Shown piece by piece: positions 34,620 through 45,000 of a DNA stretch of 64,000 nt (the stretch's first letter is position 1; every line of letters starts with the position of its first letter). Both the position numbers and the translations under genes were made by a program. The stretch is taken from the NCBI GenBank assembly GCA_037178855.1, contig JASJZC010000006.1, positions 1,922,001-1,986,000 of the forward strand, written 5' to 3'. The notes beneath the pieces were generated by a model. It worked only from the letters and a program-made list of their open reading frames with translations. It was not told the origin of the DNA and did no database searches. This DNA is from Oscheius sp. JU75. Taxonomy: Eukaryota > Nematoda > Chromadorea > Rhabditida > Rhabditidae.

Positions 34620-35179
34620 AAATTAATTCTCTGTAGTTATGTTGTTCCGCACTCCCGTTTAACACCTACAGCCTATAGAAGACTGCTAGGGTAATAAACT
34701 TATCTTGTGCACTAAATTTAAAGTGATTCTTTTCACTTTGCCCGTCCCATAATATTTGTTCGTCCCATAAAAGCGTTTGACCGTCTCAAGGAAATTGGGT
34801 CGAGTCTATAACATTCTTGTCTAAATATTCTAGAAGGAGAAGCGTGGGTTCTACATATATATTTTTTCAGGCAAGGATATTAGAAAGAACGGGGAAAAAG
34901 GAGACAAGAGAAACAAGTACAAAGATGAAATCCCAAAAATAGGGAAGCGAACAAGGGTCCGCGCGAGGTACGGTAGTACTCGTGGCGGGGCCCACTCGTT
35001 AGCGCGCATTCAAATTGAGCCAGACTCAACAGGAACTATCATAACGTATTCCTATGTCGCGTACAGAATCTTTACTCTGAATGAGAAAACCATTTACATG
35101 ATATTTTGGTCTAAAGTCATTTACATGATTGGCTAAACTGGTTTTAGTTATAGCTGTTAGGATCTTGTTTCCAGTCAAG
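34620..35179. other. No gene seen
   Basis: Intergenic DNA upstream of the aspartic protease remnant. AT-rich, with a GC-richer patch near 34.96-35.0 kb. No element ends or exons found. Confidence 0.4.
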
Positions 35180-35229
35180 TCACTCAGGTCCAGACCGTCG
35201 TCTCGAAGTGGTATGCTCTCGACAGGAGG

Positions 35230-36640
35230 CACGGGAACCTCGACTACCGGTGCATCCGGGATACTTCCGTCGCTTGGGCCAATGGCCTCGTAGGGGGTTC
35301 CGATAGTCATCGCGAGGAACACTGGAAGGTCGACAATTTACACTCTTTGACAAGTCTTTTGTTTGACCAGCAGCCTCCAAAGAAAAGCCACAACTTGGTA
35401 CCTTCTCCACTAGGTTGCGGCACCATTCCAGTACAAGTGACTTCACTTCGTCACGGGGCTTCTACTTAAGTTGTGTTTTACGCAAGTTTTTTGTAAAATT
35501 TATAGTTAGAAACTTTTCGACGTCGACGCTTGATTACACAAAATATCCGTACGCACTCTTGCTTCTCAAAAATTCTTTCCCTATGCTTCTTGCCAAAAAG
35601 GGCAGAGAAGCAGAGACAGAGCTCGAAGGACAGAGAGACGGGAAAACGGAGGGACAGGGAGACAGAGAGACATTTGATAGAATGTGGACCAGAACATTGT
35701 CAAAATCTCCGGTATGAGACTCACTAACCCCTCCTGATAAAAGACCCATGCCACATTTTCACAGCTCTTCCAGGTCATGAGGACCCTATTTCATATGTGT
35801 GTCATTTTTGGTACTGCCGTCGCTTTCCAATGCTATCAAGCTGGTAATCCTTACTTTACAGAACAATCTTATTTCAGACTTCACACAAAAGGGACAGAGG
35901 CCGATGGAACAACTTTCAAAGTGCCGTGTAATACTCAATGCTACAAGTAATAATCGCTCTTCTCATATAGACAGAAAGACAGAGAGAGGGACAGAGACAG
36001 AGAGATCATTTGCCTTGTTCAGATCAGTAGCCAGCAAAAATTACGGCTATATTGCTCTTTACAACTGTGATACGGTTGGCCTGAACGCTACGTCTAATGG
36101 AGCTTGTTCTGTAAGTGACCAGTACAAATTTTGGACGCTTTGCGGACCTCGGAATCCAGTCTGGCAGCTGTCAAACGCAGAAAGTGGACAAGAAGAGTGA
36201 CAACATTTGCTGCTGTTCCGGAGATTTTTGCAACTCGGCAAGCATGACAAGAGCCTCAGCTCTTGTTTCTCTCGTAATGTTATCTCTCCTGTTGTAAATA
36301 TACTTCTGTGAAGAGACGTCAGTTGGAGCAAAGCGGGAAATCCCTGGTCTGCCGGTGTTATCAGATAAAGAAAAGTGGAGACAGGCAGGAACAGAATACG
36401 GAGATTAAAAGTCGAAACTGGAATCATCAAGTATTTTTGATCAGCATCAGATCTCACACAGCTTACGATAAAATGGGTATATACGACACTATGACAATTT
36501 GTGGTTTTTCTTTGGAGGTTGCTGGTCAAACAAAAGACTTGTGCAGATTGTCGACCTTTTAGTATTCCTCGCGATGACTACCGAAACCAGATGGACGCTT
36601 TAGGACCGTCCATCACTGATATCAGCCCCGGAGCTAAACT
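35230..36640. repeat. Inverted duplicate segments flanking a Ly6/ET gene
   Basis: A segment on the minus strand at about 35230-35420 (TTTTCTTTGGAGGCTGCTGG, GTCGACCTT, CCTCGCGATGACTA) recurs on the plus strand at about 36500-36640 with roughly 80% identity by eye. The minus copy opens into a coding-like frame (SIPDAPVVEVPVPPVESIPL) but without family match. The intact Ly6/ET gene at 35777-36297 lies between the two arms. Confidence 0.6.
35777..36297 (+). CDS. Secreted Ly6/ET-module protein, GPI-anchored (copy 2)
   Basis: Three exons: 35777-35946, 36023-36110 and 36181-36297. The start MRTLFHMCVIFGTAVAFQCY is a signal peptide leading into the first cysteine of the fold. Exon 1 ends PCNTQCYK at a GTAATA donor; exon 2 adds YNCDTVGLNATSNGACS; exon 3 adds SDNICCCSGDFCNSASM and a hydrophobic tail ending LLL-TAA, suited to GPI anchoring. 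Phases 2 and 0 are the same as in copy 1 (19264-21163), so gene structure is conserved. CTTCCAG three bases before the ATG would be a good trans-splice acceptor (inference). Intron 1 is short and GACAGA-rich. Confidence 0.8.
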
Positions 36641-36673
36641 TTTAACACGTGGGAACAAAAATTGGCAATGGTT

Positions 36674-37116
36674 TTATAACATAACGAGAGCAGAAAGCAT
36701 GAGAACAACAACAGCTGAGATCTGGGCGAGTCCAGAAGAGTTACAGAGGTCTCCTGAGCAACAGCACGTGGTTTTATTGTATCCGTCACCCTTTTGCGCT
36801 TTGCATGTTCCGTTGGAAATGCCCATAGTGTTACAAACACTGTCCCCGCAGGAGTAGGAAATAGTCTTTATACCATTAGCATTGACAATCTTCTTTCTGA
36901 ATGTCGAGTGTGATTAATCAGGCACAGAGAGACAGAACAGAATATCTTAAAAATGGGATGATAATGTTTAAGGAGCATTGGCAGAGACTGAGATAGAACT
37001 CACTTCATGCATGTACTGGAGCATGGCAGAGGAATGACGTTGCCTGCGGAGCCAAAGTAGCAATTGAGGCCTACAGCAAGAGCCAAGACGGCGGAGAGAA
37101 GAACGAGAGTGCGCAT
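36674..37116 (-). CDS. Secreted Ly6/ET-module protein, GPI-anchored (copy 3)
   Basis: Two exons, 37116-37004 and 36896-36674, join in phase 2. Exon 1: MRTLVLLSAVLALAVGLNCY, a clean signal peptide, then PCSSTCMK. Exon 2: SYSCGDSVCNTMGISNGTCK, TTCCCSGDLCNSSGLAQ, then a hydrophobic C-terminus ending ALVML-TAA. The cysteine framework (C-Y ... CxxxC ... C ... C ... CCC-x3-LCN) is the cleanest of the four copies, and the second intron seen in copies 1 and 2 is absent. It faces copy 2 tail to tail. Confidence 0.85.
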
Positions 37117-37162
37117 ACTGTAAAAGGAGCTCGGAGCTGTTTATCAGATTTATGTGATGGCC

Positions 37163-37175
37163 TTATATAGCAGTG
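37163..37175 (-). promoter_or_regulatory. TATA box of Ly6/ET copy 3
   Basis: CTATATAAGG on the minus strand lies about 50 bases upstream of the ATG at 37116, a plausible core promoter position. Confidence 0.4.
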
Positions 37176-37659
37176 TTGATTGATTGTGAAGGGGAACACA
37201 AGACCAACAAAGGGAGATGAAGTTGCAGAGTCCGGCGCCACGACACGCTTTTTATAGCCTGATAGTGAGTTCTATGAAACTTTTAGCCTTGGGCTACACA
37301 GGATAATTAGTACCAACAGCCTGCGGCTGCTTCGCAGTCGTTTAGCCTTCAGTGCAAGTCGAAACACCACTGTGCGAGATCACCATGCTACTTTCAGCTC
37401 ACAACTGACCTGTAACTAAATCCTCAGTAACTTTTGACTTGGCATCCTTTCTTCGTGGCCTTGGGTAAACAAACAAACACAAACATCATCGCGTTTACAT
37501 AGTCTGGATAGGACAAAAGTTTTTCTTTCAGATTCCGGTAGAATGACTGTATTATTTTGCTACAACAATCTGTTGTACACATTTTATGACTGCCTTTATC
37601 AGTGTGGCAAAAGCAAACTTTGTTTGGATGGTACTTGATTACTACACGGGAGGCATTCT

Positions 37660-38023
37660 TACTAGGGAAGGCTTTTAGTTGCCCGCGGGATATCGAAACG
37701 AGGTAGGTGTCATTCGAAAGAGCATCGAAAATGATGGTATTTCGCAAATTTTCAGCTGCGGAATGGATGTCTGCTGCCCTCTGGAGAATTTCCCGTTTCC
37801 ATATTTTGAGCTGGATTTGCGCTCTTGGACTTGGATATCCAGTGCTTCTTTCAGCGCAAGTGGCCAAGTGGTGCAGTGCCTAAGCGCTCCGCTGAAAGAC
37901 TTTTGGTTTTTGGTTCGAATTCTCTCTTCGGAAAACATTTTTATTTACTCATTTCAAGAGTATTTAGCTTCTATCATTGCTTTTTTTTACTGCTAAAAGC
38001 TAGCAAATCTTTACAGTCGACCC
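37660..38023 (+). repeat. tRNA-like SINE, left copy of a tail-to-tail pair
   Basis: It contains a pol III A-box-like TGGCCAAGTGGTGCAGTGCC at about 37861 and a B-box GGTTCGAATTC at about 37912, spaced as in a tRNA. The body (CCGCGGGATATCGAAACGAG at the 5' side, GCTAGCAAATCTTTACAGTC at the 3' end) recurs inverted at 38263-38625. This is the signature of a tRNA-derived SINE. Confidence 0.7.
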
Positions 38024-38127
38024 TTTCACTCACTGAATACAAAAATTCCCTTTTCGGATAGCACTGACGACCAGTATTGCACAATTTCACAGCCACTTTG
38101 ACTAAAGAAAAAGTTTTTTCTCACAAT

Positions 38128-38175
38128 TTACTGCAAAGTTGTAGCCCTTGATCTGTTCTACAACTTTGCAAAGCA
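38128..38175. repeat. Dispersed hairpin repeat, copy 2 (loop of the SINE pair)
   Basis: TGCAAAGTTGTAGC and CTACAACTTTGCA form a stem in the 240 bp spacer between the inverted SINEs. Same family as 33155-33205. Confidence 0.7.
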
Positions 38176-38262
38176 TAGTCAGGCCGGAAAAGTATTTCTT
38201 CGTCCCCAAAAACGAATTTGAACGCGTGAACTATATCAGAAAAAACTTAGGAAATGGGAAGG

Positions 38263-38625
38263 TCGACTGTAAAGATTTGCTAGCTTTTAGCAGTAAAAAA
38301 AAGCAATGATAGAAGCTAAATACTCTTGAAATGAGTAAATAAAAATGTTTTCCGAAGAGAGAATTCGAACCAAAAACCAAAAGTCTTTCAGCGGAGCGCT
38401 TAGGCACTGCACCACTTGGTCACTTGCGCTGGAAAAAGCACTGGATATCCAAGTCCAAGAGCGCAAATTCAGCTCAAAATCTGGAGACGGGAAAAGCTCC
38501 AGAGGACAGCAGACATCCATTCCGCAGCTGAAAATTTGCGAAACACCATCATTTTCGATGCCCTTTCGAATGACACCTACCTCGTTTCGATATCCCACGG
38601 GCAACTAAAACCCTTCCCTAGTTAG
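38263..38625 (-). repeat. tRNA-like SINE, right copy of a tail-to-tail pair
   Basis: Reverse complement of 37660-38023 with about 95% identity by eye. A-box TGACCAAGTGGTGCAGTGCC and B-box GGTTCGAATTC are intact on the minus strand. The two copies and their 240 bp spacer could fold as one large hairpin. Confidence 0.7.
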
Positions 38626-38819
38626 TCTCTATCTGGCTTTCTCTTACTTCTAGAGAGATGGAACATCAGACAGTGCCAGTTTGACCCGGAAGAGACCTTC
38701 AAAGGGAAATACTGATAGTTAAGAGAGTGATCGCAAGCTACATACTGGTATTCGTTTTTAGAAGGTGTCAGTATAGGATAACTCGGCAGGGTAGATTAGA
38801 ACAAGGCGTACTCCTCCGG

Positions 38820-39205
38820 AAGTAGGGACAGAGAGACAGAAACAGAGATAAAGTAAGAGAGAAACGAATAGACAGTGAGGCAGAGAGCCAGAGAGACAGA
38901 AAGACACATAACACGCAGAAGGACAGAGAAACATAGAGAGACACCAAGACAGAGGGTACAAAGGCGGTGTGAGGGATACAGAGAGTTACAGAGACAGAAA
39001 GACATAGAGACAGGTAGAGAGAGAAGGACGAACAAAAAGAGAGAGACAGAGGGGCAAGGAGACAGACAGAGATAGACGCATAGTGGGACTAACATAAAAA
39101 CAGAGAAACAAAGAGACGGAGAGACAGGGAGGCAGAGTAAGGGAAAAGCAGAGAGAAGGAGATATAGAGAAACAGGGAGAGAGAAACAGAAAGAACGATA
39201 TACTC
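38820..39205. repeat. GACAGA-rich low-complexity tract (~385 bp)
   Basis: Long irregular run of GACAGAGAGACA-type words. It is the largest example of a family of such tracts (30-100 bp) in introns throughout the window, for example near 16.0, 17.6, 27.6, 31.1, 33.8, 35.6 and 53.35 kb. Confidence 0.85.
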
Positions 39206-39442
39206 CCTCCAGCCTTTGCGAGTAATGTGAACTTTCAAAATCTTTATGTTTCATCGATAGTTCAAGTATTTTGTCCACCTGTATGAAACAACTGTTCCCT
39301 CAGTGCACCTTTCAGCTACGTCAAAGAGCTACCCTGACACACCACCCCCATCTTTTCACAAAAGCCGCGTGTCTCATAAAAGCAGAGAGACATCTATGAA
39401 TGGCTCCCCGGGTCCAAAGTGTCCTCCTTCACCAGTACCAAA

Positions 39443-40368
39443 ATGTTTCGTCTTTACCTATTCATCTTTGCTTCAACTCAAGTTTATAGCAGCCTGAGAT
39501 GCTATTCTGTTGGTATATCGAAGAAACGAGAACCAAAAATACAGTATTCAGAAAGCGACAACAAAAAGTACCCGTATGGAGAGGAAAATATGGTCACTTG
39601 TCACAAAAATGTCACTCAATGTTTTAAGTAAGTCACCTATATAGGGCAGATTTTCAATTGCTCTGGGAGACATTTTGGCGGTACTTTTTTATTATTGTTT
39701 AGCCAGGGAGACTGATGATAAACACTTCGTGAAACAATAAGTGACAAAATCGGAGAGCACTAAAAAAGTTTTTTAATGTTTCAACTATTCTGTAAAGCGC
39801 TTGATGTGTTAGGGCGGCTCTTGATTGAAATCAGTCTTATCTTGTTTCCGAGCTTTTGTTTTCTAAAGTTTGCTTTGAGGATCGGCTTTAATAGTGAAAA
39901 TATAAACTTCAGTACGAACTTAAATAGTAGCCCCCACCCCCGTCTGACTCTTTTTGAACCAATATTCTTCTGTCTTCAGTTGTCAGGGTAAAAAATTTTT
40001 TGTTTCAGAAGATACTGATACAGACAACTCTGGAATTGCCATTTGGTCAAAATTTTGAATTCTCTAGTTTTGCTGCTCAATTTGAAGCGAAACTGCGCAA
40101 CTATATACTTTCTTTTAGAGCCACCGGAAACTTTCAAAACTATTCTCTCAAATCCGGCTGTGACGAGACGGGACTGGCATGTCAGCTCTTTGGAGAGACG
40201 AACAAATGGGAGGAGAATGTGGAAGAGAATCAGATCGAGAATGGACAGTGCAGAGACAAACAGGACTTCAATTTTTGTTGTTGCGGAACGGATCTTTGCA
40301 ATTTTGCATCAACTTACCGCCGAATTATCGTATTCTCTGTTATTTTCACAATAAAGTACTTTTGGTGA
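39443..40368 (+). CDS. Secreted Ly6/ET-module protein, GPI-anchored (copy 4)
   Basis: Two exons, 39443-39627 and 40119-40368, join in phase 2. The start MFRLYLFIFASTQVYSSLRC is a signal peptide with the same MFR- opening and LRCYS first motif as copy 1. Exon 1 ends VTQCFK at GTAAGT. Exon 2 holds LKSGCDETGLACQLF, GQCRDK and NFCCCGTDLCNFA, then a hydrophobic tail ending IKYFW-TGA. The 491 bp intron contains several ATGTTTCA words. The acceptor used is TCTTTTAG at 40118; an earlier TTTCAG near 40008 would break the frame. Confidence 0.75.
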
Positions 40369-42018
40369 AGTCTTTACCGTACTTTTCTTGTCGTAACATG
40401 AAGTCCAAAATAACTTTTGGGGTTGGTTAAACGTTTAGGTTTGCGCAAGAAAAACATAGAACAGCCAAATACAATGAATGTACTATGATACTTGGACTGA
40501 AACAATACAACATTTTTATACTAATCTCAACAGGAAGACATGCTGGTACTGTGTCCTTGTTTTTGCTTTGGATCTTTGTAGTTCTTAGTTCTGGTCACAG
40601 AGCGTGATGTTACTTCTTCTCGTAATGAAGTACTTTTGGTGAATAGTTTGTCTTTTTTCATTGTCTCCTCTTTTTAGGAACAGTATTCTTTCACCTAAGG
40701 TTGATAATTTGGAATTTTGTTCTTTTGAATACTAGTTCGTAGTTCCGGTTTTGATGGACGAAAGACTTTATAGATGATGTTCTGTTGTATTTCGCTTACA
40801 ATTAATAGCTTGACTCTCCGAGTGTGTATTCGCTACAACATGGGTTCGACTTCAAAATATAAATTTTTTAAGAGTTTTCTGTCTAGCCTGTTTTCAATCT
40901 TTCGCTACAGTTTTGACCTTTATCTACTGGATGCTCAACATCTCGTTATCTATAAATGTTTTGAAACAAAAAACGTACTGAAACTGAGCTACTGTCTGTC
41001 TCACTTTCCATTCAACAAGACCAAGTGAAACTGAATCAACTGATCATGTTGGTACCATTGCTCTCTCTGTTTCTCTGTCTCTCCTGTATTATGTCATTCA
41101 GTCCCTCTCTCTAAAATTATATGCCCAGATTATGGAGTCACGGCGGATTACCGTCCTCCCTAAACCGATTGTCTTTGCGACGCAAAAAATACCGTGTGGC
41201 GGAACCCCAACTGCCGCAGACAGACATTTGTCTTTAACTGACTGAAACCAGAAACTAGTTATTTCAAGCTACATCTTTTCACACCTTTTTGGAAGGTTTG
41301 TACCCTGGAAAATGTCGTCGACTACTTCACCGACCGGTTGGTTTTGGTTTTTTTTTTCGTAATTACAGTTCTCATTATATGCTGCCAAAAACTTTTGGGA
41401 TAATGAGCTCTTGAAACATGGACAAAACACCAAATGATGTCTTCTCTCAGTATTGTTATAATCTACCAGACAAACGAAGACCCGAACATTATAGGAAGGC
41501 AAAAGATCCTAGACCTTAAGGTTGAAACACAAAACTTCAAGGCATTGTTGGAAGACTAAATCTCTAAATTCCAATCTTTTGCCTTTTATGGTCAACTATG
41601 TAAGTGTTTCACAACTTTTAAATCTGCAGCCCAGGCTGTTGCTTTCTATTTGATGAAATGGTCTGGATCAATCTAACAGTATTCCACTATTCCTTGCATT
41701 CGTTCTGTTCCGATCGGTTCGCCTTCCCCTTTAGCAATATTCAAAGAACAAAAGCAGTTCAAGAGAAAGCAAGATGTTTCAATGGAACAACAACAGAAAC
41801 ATAGAAAAGGGATTGATTCATCAATGGTTCCCTTACAGACCCATGTCAGGACTCCTTTCCTGGGTAAGAAAAACCATCTCCGCTATTTCTCAATTTCTTG
41901 CATTTTTCATCTGAACTATCATGTTTCAAGAGTAGTTGATACAATTGATTGAAGTCTTACAATAATGTATCAGAATAACATTATTTCACTAAGGTTCTTC
42001 AAATGCAATGTTTTTCAG
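40369..42018. other. No exon recognised (possible SLC4 promoter and 5' exons)
   Basis: 1.6 kb upstream of the first recognisable SLC4 exon. It probably includes the transporter's first exon(s), but I could not identify an ATG exon with confidence. It contains many TGTTTCA/TGAAACA words. Confidence 0.35.
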
Positions 42019-45000
42019 ATGACCAAGACCCCGCGACCTTGATCTACTTCAAAAATGAACGAATTCCGGCCAAGGATTTTGGCTCAGAGGTCCGAGCAAC
42101 CATGGACGTGGATCATCTTCTCCACAAGGCTGTCGTCTTGCTCGACATGGAAGAGACCAGTCCTGAAGACATTTTTAACCGGTTCGAAGCTATTTTTATG
42201 CAGAAAATGTATATGTTTCAGGATGATAATGGAAATTGACATTAAAGCCCCGGAAATCAATCCGAGTCATGTCAGAAGCGTTCTCTTTACCCAGGAGGAA
42301 GGAAACAAGTGTGAGTATAGAGCGACTTTGGCACTTGAACTGGTGTAAAAAAATGGTAGCTTGAGAAAATGTGTTGCGTTTTTTTCAAGGTTGCTTCAAG
42401 TAATGTTCCGAAAAAAAAATCGTGAAGCACGGCATATTTAAGCCAGTAAGATCAAAAGATACTGGGTAAACTGAAAGGCTTGTCATCCAAGGAGTCTCAT
42501 CAAAAGTGTTTTATAGCTTTCTATATTTTTCATGTTATACGAGAACTTTATGGTTCAGTAGTAGTACTGGAAGTTTTCAGCCACGACATTAGAAGTTTGT
42601 GGTTTCCGGCAGTTTTAGTTTCAAACATGGCATAAGATGCTTAACTAATTTGGGAACTAGTTCCTTTGCTTCGACTTTTTTGACTTGCTTACACTCTCGA
42701 GTCATATACTTTTCGCGAGCGTCACTATTCGAAAAGACAAAAAGTACTGCTAACAGAGATAAATTTTCCTTTCGTCGATTTCGGTTTTGCGAATCTGCGA
42801 AATACCGTAATGTCGTGGCTGATACGATTAACCTTTCACAATCTGTCTTTAAAAATCGAAACATTTGAAAACCTGACAGTTTTTGTTTGAAACATTGTAT
42901 AAGATTGATAACTAACTTGAGAGCTACATGTTTTCTTCTTTTGGTTTTTTTGATTTCTAGCTCCTATGATCGTCTAGAAATTCGTGGCTTGTCTCTAGGA
43001 ATTTCTCAGAATCGAAAAATACCTCAAAATGTTCCTCAAACTTGAAACATCTGATAAACCACAACTTTTTCGTACTGTCTCTCTTTCAGACAGTCTCTTC
43101 TCCCACACCGTTCAGTCCCTGTCTCCCTTGGACGGTCAGAGCGGAGCCTTTGACTACGACCAGACCTGGATGAGTGCTCTGTAAGTCACATTTTACCCGA
43201 ATGTTACACAAAAGGTATTTAGATGCATGCTACCAACAATCCGACACCGTCACATAGCCATAGCCCGTCTGGCTCGACCTACCAATATGGGCAGAACGAT
43301 GGAAGATCTCAGGTTCATTGTGCTGATCGTGGCTCCGAGTCGAGAGGTAAGATTAGTGTTTCTGGTAAAAACGTGGGATCTAGTAAATCATGGAATATGT
43401 AGAGTTCTTGAAACAAAAAAATTTAAAAATCTCTATAGAAGAAAAACAGCCGAACACTAGCTACTCTCGCCGTAGGTTCGATGACGTTTTGGTAGAAAAC
43501 TAAAAGGATGTATCATTTATTACCTGACTATCGATCTATAACAAGTTTTTGAAAAAAATACAAAACTTTTGATGTTGCAAGTTGACCATATCAATCTATT
43601 TCAGGTACCAGGAAGCCGGCCTAGGCATACTCAAAAAAGTTGTAGGTCCGGTCAAAAGGATCATTTTTGCAGAACATTACGGAGCGCAGAAGTTAGGTTT
43701 TCGGTTTGAATAAGAGCGGAGCTATTGATAGTACACGACGACATGAGCGAAAAGCATTGTTCTGCAAATAGCAAAATATATAGAGAAACAAAAGACGACA
43801 ACTTTTCTACCAGAATGTCACAAATTAGGTCATTTCACAGTACGTTTAGAGTACTACCAAATAGTGATTTTTCAGCTTAGGCTTGTTCTGTAAAGGTGTG
43901 GATATGATCAAAAACTACTTTCAAAGACTAGCAATCAGTTGGAAAGCCACAATTGAAAAGATTGTAAAGAGACAAGATTTGAGTTTTAGTTCCTTGTTTC
44001 CTAGAAGACGGAAAGGGGCGAAATTGTGTGTTACCAACTTGTTGCTATGAGCTCGTAAACGAAAATTAAATATGACCTTTGTAATGTTTCAGCTAATTTG
44101 TATAGACCTGAACACTAAAACGTGCCATTTTTTATTGGAGTTGTTGTCCTGTTATAGCATACTTCTTTCAATTTTTTAAGTGTGCGTTTTGTAACCTTAA
44201 GCTCTTATAACCGTATGTTCAGCCCAAATGCTAACAGCTATGTAAATTACAATAGAGTTATCCGACATTGTGGCTAGATAAAAAAAATTCCAGAAAGGAA
44301 CCAAGACAGCCCTTGAAACAGCAAGAACATTTGCCACACTGATGGCAGACATGGATGTCAGGCAACGTCTCTCGGCAGCTGAAACCGAGGAAGATTTCCG
44401 ATCTGCTCTTCTCTCGGCAGCTAAAGAAATGGAACAGAACCATGATCATCTGAGGGAACAGTCGACGATTAGGATGAGCAGAGAGAAGCAGAAGATTGTG
44501 AGTTGGATTAGGGAGGGATTAAACCGAGGAGTTGCGATGGCCGTATCGCAACCTCGAGGTTCCCGATCAGCTGTTTAGACTCGATCGAGGACTATCACTA
44601 GAAAAAGTAAACCTCTTTCTTGAATCAAAGTTTATTCAGTTTTGGGACTTCAAACGACCAACAATTAGACAATAAACGGAAAAAAATCAACACAGAGCTG
44701 TAACGAAAGCAAAGTTTCTCAACAACAGAACGAGAGGAAAATAATCAAATGGTGGCGCTCCGCGTGTAAATATAGTTACGGTATGGCGGGATGTTGAAAA
44801 TCTGGAGGGAATGACAAAAACGGTTGTAGAGGTTTTAGGTAGGATAGCGAGAATAAATTATCTTAGAAATATAGGCAATGCGATAATTAGGCTTGAATAG
44901 ACGGAAAGTTTATAGAAATTTCCGTGGAAATACTGGAAGAACGCTACCTAGTAAGGAAACACTCGCTGCAAATGATACACTTGTCTTGTCTTGAAACAAG

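Noticed and set aside
38820-39205. Long open frame in the GACAGA tract (cysteine/leucine-rich protein)
   Set aside because: Low-complexity translation artefact present in several frames.
42205-42230. A 13-nt GTATATGTTTCAG 'micro-intron' in the SLC4 N-terminal exon
   Set aside because: Removing it restores the frame, but a 40 nt intron starting GTTCGA and using the same acceptor also restores the frame and fits the other short introns.
43223-44577. SLC4 gene terminated early by TAG at 44575-44577
   Set aside because: A GCC|GTATCG donor upstream joins the next exon in phase 0, bypassing that codon.
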